From the NCBI GenBank assembly GCA_036362985.1, contig JAYGXS010000004.1:38807435-38871434 (forward strand): DNA of 64,000 nt. The letters are read 5' to 3'. Source of the DNA: Ligula intestinalis (Eukaryota > Platyhelminthes > Cestoda > Diphyllobothriidea > Diphyllobothriidae). Both the position numbers and the translations under genes were made by a program. Below are positions 32,441 through 43,281 of this stretch, in pieces. Below the pieces are notes generated by a model. It had not been told where the DNA came from and ran no database searches. It saw nothing but the letters and a program-made list of their open reading frames with translations. Position 1 is the first letter of the stretch, and the number at the start of each line of letters is the position of its first letter.

Positions 32441-32589
32441 GTGATTGGTTGGACACTGCGCAGGTAGATAGTGTGTGGGTGGATAGCGTATGGCTCGACA
32501 TCGTTGATGGACATCGTGGGTGGCCTGTGTCTCGCAGCAGTCGCAATGACATTGAGGTCCAGACAAATTGAGATCACGAGAGGAAAGCC

Positions 32590-33085
32590 AGAAAGCGAGC
32601 AGGCAACGACCCACTACAGAACTTCCATGCCTTCCTGAAATCAATTTATCCAGATATTCAATTCGCCATGGAGGCAGAGAACGATAGGCAGATACCATTC
32701 CTAGACGTATTGGTTCATCGCAAGACTGACGGGAACCTGAAAATGACGGTCTCCAGGAAGGTCAGCAACAAGCGTCAGATCTTGAACTACCAAAGCAACC
32801 AACCGTTGTGTCATCAACGCGGCTTTGCAAGAAGTCCCTCCAAGAGGGCTGAAACTTACTGTAGTGAAACCACCGTCAAAATGGCAGAACTCCGCTATCT
32901 GCGGCAGACGTTCACTACCAACGTTAACCCTATGAGTTTCATAGCGCGTAGTAGTCAGCTCAACCCAAAAAGAAAGCTAACGGTCAACCAACCAGAAGAC
33001 TGGCAGGTGCTACCGTATATTGCAACTTTGTCTGAAGCAGCCGCTCGATGCCTGCAACCATTGGGTATCAGCATCGCCCTTGTAC
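32590..33085 (+). pseudogene. PLE fragment B: end of reverse transcriptase
   Basis: The frame reads LQNFHAFLKSIYPDIQFAME, then IPFLDVLVHRK, ILNYQSNQPLCHQRG and ELRYLRQTF. These match the thumb side of the element A RT after its YVDD (FPDIQFTMEE, LAFLDVLVCRK, LNYNSNHPISHKR). It ends at PLGISIA, the linker just before the GIY-YIG domain. There the sequence switches to antisense RTE. The fragment is 5' truncated near 32590 in place of the catalytic motifs. The 276-codon ORF that spans it (32668-33498) runs on by chance into the antisense RTE. Confidence 0.85.
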
Positions 33086-33099
33086 TTGAACTTGGTACG

Positions 33100-34830
33100 G
33101 CTGTGATCATGCCTGATTTAGCTAGCCTCAATGATGTCACGGACGTAATCTCTCCATGCATGACGATTGGCGGCAGCAGATCTGGAAAGCTCCACCCAGT
33201 CTCTTCTTCAGCGACGGAAACCGAAGATACAACGTCCAATAATTGCTTCAATGTCTTGACGGATGGTGTCGAGCCAAGTATTCATTTGCCCTTCTCTTCG
33301 ACGCCTTTAGGCAGGCTACGGTGCCGCATCGAAAGCAGCATAGCTACGCTCGTGGGACGGACGACAGAGCACGTGCCCAAACCATCTCAGTCGCCTTCCC
33401 TGAACGGCCTGAGATATCCTCGCGATTCGATCGCAGCAGTTCCGGACTGTCTCATTCGACATGAAGTCGCTATACTCGACTCACACGAAGTTCCTTAGGC
33501 ATCGGTGGTCAGACACATCCAGTTTTTGCTCATCTTCATTGCACACAGCCCAGTAGTCGCATCCGTCGAGGAGGGCTTTGCGGATGGATGCACTGTATAC
33601 ACGAATGCTCATGGTGATGGAGATGTCACGTCGGATCCATAGACGCTTTCGATAGATTTTTAAGACCCAGCGAGCAGCATCGATACAGGAGACAATGTCT
33701 TCCTTGTTTTGCTCATTCGGTAGCAGCCTATACTTTTTAAAGTTGATGGCCATTAATCCTAAGTGTGCTCTCTCGTGGTCAGGAATGCAGCTCCAGAATA
33801 ACTTTGTTTTTCCGGAATGTATGGACATGCCAACCGACACAGCGATCTCATTTACCCGCGGCGCTGCAGACTGTAGTCCACCAAAGGTTTACGCTAGCAG
33901 CGCAATATCATCGACATAGTCGATACCAGTTAGCCGGCGTTCAGGTGCAAGCTCAACACCGTCCTCTTCATGTAGGGCCTTCCCGAGAATCTAGTAAATG
34001 ACGTTGTTGAATAGAATGAGCGAAATAACGCAGCCCTGTCGGACATTAGATCGGATATCAAACGGTTGGGAGAGATTGTCGTGGGCTGGAACTCGTGCGA
34101 AGGTGAACCGATATTAGGCCTTAATCATGGCAATGAGTTTTGTCGGCAATCCGTCTTGTTCCATTACTCGCCACAAGGACTCACGATGGATGGAATCGAA
34201 TGCGGCGTCGAAGTCGACAAGACAGACGGCCGTCGGTTGTTGGGAGCTATGGCGAAATTCTAAAAAGTACCTCAGTGTAGATATTTGGTCCACACATCCA
34301 CGCCCTGCGCAAAATCCGGCTTGGTTGGGTCGCATCCTGGAGTCACGTAGAGACTGGAATCGCCTGAGAATAGCGAAAAACTTTGCAGCAATGCCAATAA
34401 GACTTATGCGGCGGTATTTTTCATATCTTGTATTATCTCCCTTCTTGTGGACAGGTACAAGGATGCCTTAGCCCCAGTCATCGGGTACTGCCTCTTCTCG
34501 CCACGCCTGTACGATCAACTCATAAAGTCTTGGAGCCAGGGTGTCGAGAGGTCAGGGTGTCGACACATGACTGGTCAATTTCTGCGGGAATACCGTCCTC
34601 TCTGCACGTCTTGTTGTTCCGCAGCCTGTGCTTTGCATCGGCAGTTTTGTCTCAGAAAGGGAGGTGAAAGAATACTGTCAAGACTGGAGAGGGTTAAAAC
34701 TCTGCTGTGGAGGAGAGGGAGGGTGTGATGGGTTGCTCATCAGAGTTGAGGAGGTGCTCGAAGTGTTCATGCTAGCGATTGACCTTAGCCGAATTGTCAA
34801 CAATGAAGCCGCCATTCACAGCGCGAACGG
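33100..34830 (-). pseudogene. RTE reverse transcriptase and C-terminus, decayed
   Basis: On the minus strand the order is AWREEAVPDDWG, GILVPVHKKGDNTRYEKYRR, then 34335-34114 RPNQAGFCAGRGCVDQISTL and DFDAAFDSIHRESLW (motif A). Near 33930 comes TGIDYVDDIALLA (catalytic block), then SVGMSIHSGKTKLFWSCIPD (33840) and DHRCLRNFV. The C-terminal region near 33300-33120 reads TWLDTIRQDIEAI and SRSAAANRHAWRDYVRDIIE. Stops and frameshifts are frequent. The overlapping plus-strand ORF is only its shadow. Confidence 0.85.
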
Positions 34831-34883
34831 AATCACAGAGTTGCAAATACAAGCGAACATGCGAGTCCCAGGAAGCAATTGAG

Positions 34884-35142
34884 AGTTGGAGTTGGAGTCG
34901 CACACATGCCGAAAGCAACCATAAGGCGTCAGATCATGAAACCGAAAGACCCATTGCCACGGCAAGAAAAATCTGGAGTCGCCTACAGGATGTGGTGCAT
35001 TTGCGGGCAAATCGACTATGTCGGAGAAACTAGCAGGCTTCTCAAGACGCGAATTGTCAAACACGCGGCAGTAGTGCATTGAAATCATGCCAATTCTCAA
35101 GTTGCGGCTCATTCGACGAGACCCGGCCACACATTCAAGTTT
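34884..35142 (+). pseudogene. PLE C GIY-YIG endonuclease, first half
   Basis: Reads GVGVAHMPKATIRRQIMKP, EKSGVAYRMWCICGQIDYVG, ETSRLLKTR and, after a TGA at 35080-35082, NHANSQVAAHSTRPGHTFKF. This is the nuclease of element A's family; here the second motif keeps its Tyr (DYVGET). It stops where the inner PLE enters. Confidence 0.88.
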
Positions 35143-35174
35143 CAGCGATGATACCCATTTAAGCATTCAAGAAA

Positions 35175-35517
35175 TCAAGAAAGGCGAACGAACCTTTTCA
35201 ATTAATTCCTCATCAGGCGTGCACAATAATATAAAGGGGGTAGCAAACGTTTAAGCAACCAATCAACGGTATTTGAGGGGGGGAGGGGAATCGTTAAGAG
35301 ATCAAAGGGGGGACAGCGGGGAAGGGGGAAGTGCCTCATAATTAGTTCATATCAACTGGTCACGGCGTCTTGACACCAGTTGTCTCTGTCTACCCATCAT
35401 CTCGCGGCATGCTAGGTGTGCTGACGCATGTTGAGTTTGGGTTTGTTCTCAGTCACGGGAGCCGTAGGGCCACTACGAAGGCATTCTGTGCACATAACAT
35501 CGGGTTTGTGAGGCGTA
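35175..35517 (-). repeat. left inverted arm of the inner PLE
   Basis: The reverse complement aligns with 36444-36790: GCCTCACAAACCCGAT, ATGTGCACAGAA, GCGTCAGCACACC, GGTGTCAAGACGCCG, CCGTTGATTGGTTGCTTAAA and the tail GTTCGTTCG. A hammerhead-like core, CTGATGA..GAAA, lies at 35216-35195. Confidence 0.88.
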
Positions 35518-35532
35518 TGGCCACAGCTTCTG

Positions 35533-36521
35533 CCAACATTCCCCTCTCAGAAATCATACAATATTTGTGTGAAGAGATTGTTAAGTAGGATTTTTCAATT
35601 GGCATGCCGATCGGAGACCTAAAAGAACTACTCTTCCGCTGTACACTTAACGTGCAATTCAGCTTTAATGGGCAATTTTACCGCCAAATCGATGGTGTAG
35701 CGATGGGATCACCACGGGGACCTTTTTTAGCTGGTGCCTTCATGGGCAAACTGGAGAGCAACGATCTTCCGCCTATTATAAAGGATCTTCATACCTATGC
35801 TAGATATGTGGACGATATATTTGTAAAAGGAGATGAAAGTATTTAGTTGGGCACTTTCTTAGCTAAAGTGAATCAGGTGCACCCAGCGTTAACCTCCACT
35901 CTAGAAAAAGAAGAAAGACAGTGCCTCCGCTTTCTGGACGTCCTTCTTAGTAAAAGATCGGATGGAACAATAAGTAGAGGTGTATTTCGCAGGAAAACCT
36001 GGACAGGAAAATACACTAACTTCTACAGTTTCGTACCACTAAGTCAGAAACGAGGCCTAGCCCGCCGCCTCGCGAACCGAGCCAGGAGATTCTGTTCCCC
36101 AGAGACACTGGAGGAAGAACCCGTATTCATTGAATACACCGTACAAGAAAATGGATTTCCTGAGAAGTTCATGTATCAGTTTATGGAAGAACGTCCACCA
36201 AAATCGGAAATACCGACGGCTGAGAAGGAAACCTTATTTCTTACACTGCTGTTTCAAGGTGATCTAGCAAGCGAACTTCTACAGCTTCGCCTGAACGCTG
36301 CAATAGCGCGTACATATCCAGCAGCTAAGTTAAGATTCATATTTTCAAGTAATCCACTTCTTTGCCTTGAAGGTGAGGACAGATCCCCATTTCAGATCTC
36401 ATCAATGTGCATCTACAACTTTACATGCTCCTGTGGGGCAAGTTACGCCTCACAAACCCGATCTTATGTGCACAGAAGGGCCCTAGTGGCCCTATGGCTC
36501 CCATGGCCGAGAAAAAACTGA
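35533..36521 (+). pseudogene. inner PLE reverse transcriptase, 5' truncated
   Basis: One frame with two TAG stops (35586-35588, 35844-35846). It starts abruptly at NIPLSEIIQYLCEEIVK, the end of RT motif A, then MPIGDLKELLFRC, GVAMGSPRGPFLAG (motif B), YARYVDDIFV (catalytic), CLRFLDVLLSKR and RKTWTGKYTNFYSFVP. The C-terminus MCIYNFTCSCGASYASQTRS is the start of a GIY-YIG domain with its Cys pair; YIG has become YAS. The domain is then lost at a frameshift near the arm border. The sequence is clearly distinct from PLE A. Confidence 0.88.
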
Positions 36522-36790
36522 AACTCAGCATGCGTCAGCACACCTTCTAGCATGCCGGGAGATGATGGGCAGACAGACACAACTGGTGTCAAGACGCCGC
36601 GACCAGTTGATATGCCCTAATTATGAGACACTTCCCCCCTCCCCTCTGTCCCCGCTTTGATCTCTTAACGATTACCCCTCCCCCTCAAATACCGTTGATT
36701 GGTTGCTTAAACTTTTGCTTACTCTACCCCCTTTATATTATTGTACACGCCTGATGATGAATTCATCGAAAACGTTCGTTCGTCTATCTT
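36444..36790 (+). repeat. right inverted arm of the inner PLE
   Basis: The sense 3' end of the element, the partner of 35175-35517. It begins inside the nuclease coding region and ends with CTGATGA (36751-36757), a TGAATTCA block, GAAAACG (from 36768) and TTCGTTCG. Confidence 0.88.
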
Positions 36791-36791
36791 G

Positions 36792-36990
36792 ACATTCAAA
36801 TTGGATGAGGCCAAAATTCTTGCAAGCTGTGACAATCGAGTGTGCCAAGTACTTTAGTCATGGTTCATGGGCCACCAATCCACCAACAAGTGCAACGATT
36901 TGCCCAATCTGTATTCGGTGCTGAGAATAAATTTGGCCAAAGCAAATCGCCGCTTTGGGAACAGACAGGCCACTACATCATCTTATGCCA
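36792..36990 (+). pseudogene. PLE C GIY-YIG endonuclease, second half
   Basis: After the inner PLE the frame resumes with DEAKILASCDNRV, SWFMGHQSTNKCNDL and NLAKANRRFGNRQATTSSYA, as in element A (DEAEILARGDNRV...). A TAG replaces the codon before SWF. Together with 34884-35142 it rebuilds the order of one domain. Confidence 0.85.
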
Positions 36991-37133
36991 ACACTGCAAG
37001 ACCAGGTGTTTATTGATGATGCAACGAATCAGCGCACAGTCAAGGAATTTATCGATTTTTTGTACGTTTAAATTTTACGGTAGAACCCTGTGCACTCACA
37101 AACTGTATCGGCCACTATTCTGTGAGCATGTCT

Positions 37134-37164
37134 CTGATGATAAATGCGCGATGTATTTCGAAAC
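37134..37164 (+). ncRNA. hammerhead-like core in PLE C tail
   Basis: CTGATGA (37134-37140), a weak AAAT/ATTT hairpin around GCGCGATGT, then GAAAC (37160-37164), followed by GCCAGGCGACTAAACATGTT. Both core blocks are exact, but stem II is weaker than in element A. Confidence 0.5.
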
Positions 37165-37216
37165 GCCAGGCGACTAAACATGTTGTCCCAGCGATCGAGC
37201 CGTCGTCTTTTTCTCA

Positions 37217-38430
37217 GAACCACAGAGTGTCGTAGACTTACGACTAACTGGGCGGGTAATTTGGCACAATTTTCGAGTGTCACTAAAATTGGAAGCCTAC
37301 TTCACAGAAGTCTCCAATTCTGACCAATACTTCCGCCGGTCATCTCTAGCCGACTTTACAGTCAGCTTTCAGAGTTGGTAGAAGGAAGCAAGGTTGCGGG
37401 ACCTAGCTAAAGTTGGCTCGGACGACAGCTGCAAGGTTACTCCGCTGATCCAGTCATTGCGGCGCCGCTTAGTGAATCCGATATTTTTATCCGCTGCCCC
37501 GTATAGGGATGTCTTCAGTGATGACCACTTGCTACTCACTCCGCTGTCAGCTTAGGTCGTAAGACGGGAACGGATTTCTGTGCTAAGGGCTTCGGAACTG
37601 CTGGGTTGCCGAAGCTTTGCGACAGCAAGGCGTCTCGCATGTGGCATTTTGGGCGCAGATTAGAGGTTAACCTTCAGGCGCGTGCGAATGGGAGCATGGT
37701 CAAACTCGTGGACGTTATTAGTTTCAGCACCTCGCATCGACCTGCTATCGTAGGCCCAACTGCGAAACCGTGGACTATCTAGAATGTAATCGATCTGGCT
37801 GGCGGTAAGGCCGTCGTTTGAATACCAGCTCAGTAGATGTTTGTGAGATGCTGATGCTGAAAGCATGTGTTGGTAACAAACAGTTGGTTCTGTTAAGCGA
37901 ACAGCAGCATCCTCTCATCAGTGTCGGTTCGAGAGCCAAGCCTAAAACGACTACGAAGATGACTGTTTGACGGATCACTGGGTCCAGTCCGGTCATTCTA
38001 GTCCGCGGCGACTATTAACAGATCACGGCAGAGATGTCTTTCCACTAGCTTCTGCAACTGCGACTAGAATTTTCTTTCTCTTGCTGTTCAGCCGCTGATT
38101 TTAGTGCATACACAGAGACGATCGAGATGTTCGTAAAATGGCCTTTTAGTCGAACGTAAGCCATCCGGTCGATGACTGGTTCCCATATCAGTAGAACACG
38201 GGTTGCTTGTTCCGAAAGGGCAATAGCCACACCTTGTCTGCCAAATGAGACACGTGGGCCACTGTGATACAGGGTGAGGTGAGAATTGGCTCCCGGGATT
38301 ATTAATCCTCGGGCGGCTGATTTCGGCAGTTGGACTTCGGACATGCAGCAAACATCCACGTGATAGGCATGGAGACTGCGTGCTGTCAGACTTTGAGTAC
38401 CAGGTTCCAGATGTGTTAGCACATTTCAGT
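37217..38430 (-). pseudogene. RTE endonuclease (APE) and linker, decayed
   Basis: 38422-38045 reads LTHLEPGTQSLTARSLHAYH, VDVCCMSE, LTLYHSGP, GVAIALSEQATR, LKGHFTNISIVSVYA; then across frameshifts LLIVAAD, FVTNTCFQHQ and, at 37866-37660, ASQIDYILDSPRF and EFDHAPIRTRL. These are the successive blocks of an APE endonuclease that nicks target DNA. The linker to 37217 contains RRRNDWISG, LQLSSEPTLARSRN and SARDDRRKYWSELE. Several frameshifts and stops make it non-functional. Confidence 0.85.
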
Positions 38431-39162
38431 ATCCAACACCAAGACTCCGTTTTCAGTTCAGTAATCCAGCTTGCAAATTATTCGCCTGCACCACTGCACA
38501 AGGGTTGCGGAGGGTGTCGGTTTCCGCGGACGCCGCAGCAGAGTTCGTAATACTGTGAGTTGAAATTTTTGCATGAGGAATCTTGGGAATGTTGATAACA
38601 GGCGAGTCCCCAACAGCCGCTCCGATTCTTTGTTCGAGGTTGTCTCCTCTAGCATTTTAGCTCAATAACGTAACGACAAGGCAGTCGTAGCAAGCAAACC
38701 TATTTAATGGCGGTTCATGCTCGCCATGTCACAGTGCTGTCATTGGGACTTGTGGCATTTCATAAAGCAGTCGGTGCGCCAGAACTCAGACCTCCGCGCC
38801 GTATAATACTGTCGCTGCTGTGTTCGCGACTGCTTATTTACTATACCCGAGAGCCTGCTTATTTCGCAGCTAACCTTCACTGAAGGCCGTATCATTATCC
38901 GCCATCTGTGGACGCGCCAGGTAGCCAGCAGCCACATGCAATTCTATCAACTACTGTGTGACGCTACCTAAAGCATACCAAACTTTACGGGTTAAGCACA
39001 AGTAGCAAGACCGTGGACAGGAACGCCGACCAGACGCGCCAATTTGCAGAACAAACGAGCGTGCACGGCCACCGGACGCAATCACAAACCGGGGGAAAGC
39101 GATGGCGGCCACAAACCTACGAGACCACCAACAGCATGTGAACGCAGACGAACACGATCACT

Positions 39163-39990
39163 GATAGGAGCTAAGGCTACGACGGTTATGGCCTTAACAC
39201 CTACAATCTTCCAGACCCTGGTTCCTTAGGAGATTGGAGAGAAGACGGTGGAAAGGTGAGAGTAGAGGGAACAGTGTATTGTTTACAGAAACGTTATGGG
39301 AAAGTTGCCAGTCCATCCGGCATGGCTGTACGGCCGGAGGGCGCATGAGCACGCGGCCTCCAACCCGTCTCGCTCAGAGCCAATTTCCAAGTGAGGTCTT
39401 TGAGTAGTCGGGCCAGAAGACAGAGAGAGAGATAGCTTTCATTGGCTAGGTCGGCCTGGAGAGTTTGGGCAGAGAGGCAACTTGCGTCGGGCACGCGTGC
39501 AAGCTCCTCATTCGTCGCCTCATAGATGCGAGAACTATGATTGGCAGATCGAGACGTCGAGAAAGCACATCGGTGAGCGTTTGGGAAAGTGCACTTTGAC
39601 GCGAGCTAGTCAGCCAGGCACGACCCGCTACACACTCACTAAGAATAGATAACGGTGACGGTGACCGCCAGTCCGGCAGCAACTCAGCACAGCAATTACC
39701 GTTCGCACGTTGGCAGGAAGGCGTCAACACGGTAGGACGATGGGTGAACCCAACCACCGGACAATGCGAACGTGGTCATTGGCCGTTATCATCCCGACGC
39801 CACAACGGCCTCTACCGAGAAGAGCCTAGGGTAGCATGACAACGACAGTCATCGGCCTGCCTAGCTGTATCCTCACCTAACTGTCACCCAGCTGTAACTT
39901 CACTGTAATGATTTATGTGACAATGGAAGCCTGTTCGATTCCGAAACGTCAGGACGATAAACCTTTGGTTCCCGTTTTCGCCTTACTTTT
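39163..39990 (+). repeat. PLE pseudo-LTR: repeat R1 copy b plus tail
   Basis: R1 (39163-39460) is followed by about 450 bp of GC-rich sequence, then TTCCGAAACGTCAGGACGATAA and TTGGTTCCCG at 39936-39985, a PLE tail signature. Directly after it, element D's ORF begins. pLTR followed by ORF start is the layout expected at the 5' end of a PLE. Confidence 0.65.
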
Positions 39991-40029
39991 TCAATTATGC
40001 CCGGTAACACGCATTTTAGCTTTTATCAG

Positions 40030-40740
40030 CAACATATTCGGGTGCTAAGTGCTACAGTCAACACGACGATGGGAGATCCTCGTACTTTGCGGGTCTTCAA
40101 CATATGCGCAAATTGAATTTTTTCACAGATGTCTCGACAATGGACTCCTTCTGAAGAGCTTATTTTACTAGCCGCCGCTGAAAACTGTCACTTTCGACTA
40201 AACCAATACCGCCGGATGGTTTATCAATCATCTTTAATCTGCTCAAAGATTATTGGCGAGAACAGTACAGAGCTACTCCGCCTAGTGATTGAACAACGAG
40301 CCAGAGAATTGAGATTCACACGAGATAGGGAGCTGATGGATAAATTTCGAAAACTAGGTTCTGTCGCGAAAAAAGACAATGAGCAACTGGTCCATAATCT
40401 TTTATCAAAAGAACCCAAGCCGGAGCAGATTAGAGTGCTGTAACACGCTGCCGGTTTCAGCACCTCGGACGCTGACTGGTTGACCTGGTGGCCGCCATCG
40501 AGCCAGTCATTAAACACTTTCATGAGCCCACAAAGACACAAAACGTGATTTGACAATAAATCCCCTATATTGTTATGACGCACAAACACCACCTAGTTAT
40601 CCCGAGGACGAAGCAGGATGCCATGAAGACGCTGAAGGCTGAGAAAACAGTCGTCATACTACCGGCAAAAAGGCGTTTTATGGTTGCATTAGACAAGGCC
40701 GAATACCTCCAGACGGCCAACGAACTCCAAACATGCCATA
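40030..40740 (+). pseudogene. PLE fragment D: N-terminal part of the ORF
   Basis: SSTYAQIEFFHRCLDNG (from about 40095) matches the first residues of element A (ASTYSQIRFLHRYLHNS). After a frameshift, the 104-codon ORF at 40129-40443 reads ENCHFRLNQYRRM, IIGENSTELL and QLVHNLLSKEPKPEQIRVL, the A counterparts being GEDSTKML and LVHNLSSKELTKEQIQVL. Then come VAAIEPVIK and, from about 40612, AMKTLKAEKTVVILPA and VALDKAEYLQ, matching LKADRDIVIVPA. It breaks off near 40740, before the RT motifs. Confidence 0.82.
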
Positions 40741-41904
40741 ATTGTGATGGGAAAGTTGGTTACGTAAATTAACTCAAAACTTACCGAACCCTCAACATCA
40801 GGTCCCAAACTAACCACATCAAACCCTTTTACCTATTAAGGCAGTTTTTTCTCCTTAAGTTTTTTTGAACTCGGTGGCCCGCTGAACTCATCCACCGATC
40901 TAGGAGTTTTTTTACTGCCGATGACAATTATTTTATAAGAGTTCACTGCTTATCATTATTATTTTTATTTTCACGATAGCACTAAGTTTGTAACGACAGG
41001 GCCCCTTGGGCCTTAAATATACAAATATACAAATTATATATAAATCAAGTTGAATTTATTTAGTACATGACATGATATGGCAAATAAGTTAGACCGCACT
41101 CCCGACATGGATCCTATCTAAAAGCCTATAAACGTGCTTCCTCGATGCTGTTGCTGCATGACACAGCAAAGAGGGCTTCGGCTCCTGAATAGATCGCCCA
41201 GCACAGTCTATGCGGTTTCTGGTCATGCACCGGCCACCTACTTCTATCTCATTCACTCAATAGTTTCTAAAATTATTCTCATGATTTTTATATGGAGGTC
41301 ATATACCAGAAACCGCAAAGGAAACGCTAGGGACTCACTGCGTAGCCGAACCCCTTGGTGCTGTGTATTGCAGCAGCAGCGGCGAAACACGTGTCCAGGC
41401 TTTTAGCTTATATCTTTGTCGGGAGTAACGTTCAACGTTTGCGCCATATATATGTATATGGATATACAGTTCTGCTAGTCCTGCAAGCAACTTTTCTAAA
41501 TTTGTAAATGTTTGATTATTTCTCCCATACCAGCGGGAATGCAGTTAGGAAAACTTATGAATAATACTGAGCAGCATTAGGCATATTAAGTACTAAGTGT
41601 TTGTTAAGAAAAATAATATTTTCTCGATAATTCCCAGCTTGTGGAGACGTCAAAAATACCTTTAAATTACAACAATGTATTTAAATAGTTTGTTAAGTAT
41701 AAAACTTAAAGCAACCACTTTCTTTATGCAAAAAGAACTTTAGTCAAAATATTTTCTATATGTGATAATGATTGGATACATAGTTATTGAGTATCTTAGA
41801 ATACAGGCTCTCTTTATTTCGCTAGTTTTTGGTGTATTCATTGATAAGTTTGCTAATTGTCCGTCTGTTTGACGTTTGCGTAGGTGAAAATACTTTCCCC
41901 TAGG

Positions 41905-42465
41905 TGTTAAGATGAGATGAGAAGGTAAGGCGATCGCTGAGGGGGATGTTATATTCATCTGACGTGTCACACTGGTACTTGTGCACATCATAGAAGAGAG
42001 ACTGGAGCGGCCCTAGCAGCCACTTGGAACCCCAGATCTGACGGATGGCGCCTTTGGTCTGCGCGCCTAATGCCGCCTGCGGTCAGGCGCTACTTGCCAG
42101 CACCCCTGTCCGTTCTCACTCAATGGTCTGAGCCACTTACAAACACACCCAGTCTCGCCTTGCCAACCTTGCGGAAGGCAACCAATCACCACGAGGCTAC
42201 CGAGACAAATAGAGTATTGGGCGGCCACTCGGGATGACTGCCGTCAGACGACACTTGGAATTGCGCCTCGCGCGCGGTGGTCGTGACGACGCCGGCCTCA
42301 CGGTCGGACGCCTTGCAAGACCAATTGGTGACTCTCCCCTAACTCTGCAAACAATATAATGTTCCGTCTACTCTGCCTTCCCAAGACTTATCCTATCTCC
42401 TAAGTACCCAGGGCCTGAACGATGGTGGCTGTTAGGGTTAAACGTCTTAGCCTTAACTCCTATAA
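41905..42465 (-). repeat. solo PLE pseudo-LTR, R1 copy c, inverted
   Basis: On the minus strand R1 starts near 42465 (GTTAAGGCTAAGACGTTTAA, CTTGCAAGGCGTCCGACCG) and runs to a tail at about 41970-41930, GACACGTCAGATGAATATAA then CAGCGATCGCCTT. No coding part adjoins. The hammerhead core is degenerate (GACAC for GAAAC). Confidence 0.65.
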
Positions 42466-43281
42466 GACAAAAAGGATCATGCAGAATATCAGTAGGATTT
42501 TCTGGTTTGTTGTTCATTATTCCATTTTCTGTTTTGATTGGTCCTGACGCCTTGTCCAATAAATGCCTTACGGCCTCATATGGCACTGGCATGTCGATCA
42601 TTCTGTTGATCGAATTTGATCGGATCGTATCGCCAGGCTTCGGTTATCTCCCTCACCATTTTGCTTTCGCTTCAGCTGACTATTTTTGCACTGTTGAAGT
42701 TGAATCGGTCGTTTTTTTTCGAGGCTGTACATAGCGACATGCTATATTACGTCTATTTGATTTACGGCTAGAGCGTGCCCATGCATTCGCGATCTAGGGC
42801 ATTTGTCCTTCATACCGCAGTAGTTGGCAGGACCATCTAGACGGTTAATGTGGTTAACATCTCCTTACGTGTCCTCACGCAGTATCCACCCCTTGGGCTG
42901 CATTAGCAAGCGCCGGATAGTAGCCTCGAGCCTGTGACCAAGGCTCACATTGAGCGGTATACCATATACCATATAGGACAGGGCACGGCAGCTGCTAGGT
43001 TTTTGTTTTTGCTCACCGTCGGTTTTCGTTTAGTTTTGGTAGAAGCATTTGTTGATGAAGCTACGCGGGTACCCAGTGGAGAGGAAGAGTTGCCGTGGGG
43101 TCTCACGTTCTTGTAGCTTCTCAGCATCTAAGCTGCAGTGCACTTCGACGCATTTTGCCCCAGAAATGTGTGCTTCACATGACCTTCTAACCGACTACTT
43201 TGTTACTTAGAAGTTTAGTGTTCAAAGCATTGCGCAACAGTCTCCTTATCTCGCCGGGCCTTTTTTACTCGGAAATATACA

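Larger units (their letters stand above)
35143..36791 (+). mobile_element. inner PLE (second family) with long inverted arms
   Basis: Inserted in PLE C's nuclease gene; ACATTCAAGTT (35131) and ACATTCAAATT (36792) flank it as a probable target duplication. Its two ends are inverted copies of each other: 35175-35517 and 36444-36790. Between them is a 5'-truncated RT. The left arm is an inverted copy of this family's own 3' end, from within the GIY-YIG domain to the tail, a layout known from Penelope copies. Both arms contain CTGATGA..GAAA. Confidence 0.85.
34842..37216 (+). mobile_element. PLE C, inserted into the RTE element and itself interrupted
   Basis: Bounded by GAATCACAGAGT (34830-34841) and GAACCACAGAGT (37217-37228), a 12-bp target duplication with one difference. 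It starts with a short inverted piece (about 34841-34876), the reverse complement of the block that follows PLE tails at 22202 and 52853. The GIY-YIG coding part runs in sense from 34884, is interrupted at 35143 by another PLE and resumes at 36792. The tail at 37127-37216 carries a hammerhead-like core. The element is 5' truncated just before its nuclease domain. Confidence 0.85.
33086..38955 (-). mobile_element. RTE-clade non-LTR retrotransposon, split by a nested PLE
   Basis: An RTE element reads leftwards: 5' region about 38955-38430, endonuclease 38430-37640, linker 37640-37217, then a PLE insertion (34842-37216), then RT and C-terminus 34830-33100. The two halves rejoin in the middle of the linker: LCGSE before the PLE and LCDSV..VNGGF after it are the same site, duplicated. 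All parts are in the canonical order, so this was one element. Its 5' limit is an estimate. The 3' end lies in PLE B and finishes in an AAGTTCAAGTACAAG-like run. Confidence 0.88.

Noticed and set aside
33090..33498. Second half of the 276-codon plus-strand ORF as part of a PLE protein
   Set aside because: The PLE match ends at PLGISIA. From about 33086 on, the minus strand carries the RTE C-terminus in order, so the plus frame there is an antisense shadow.
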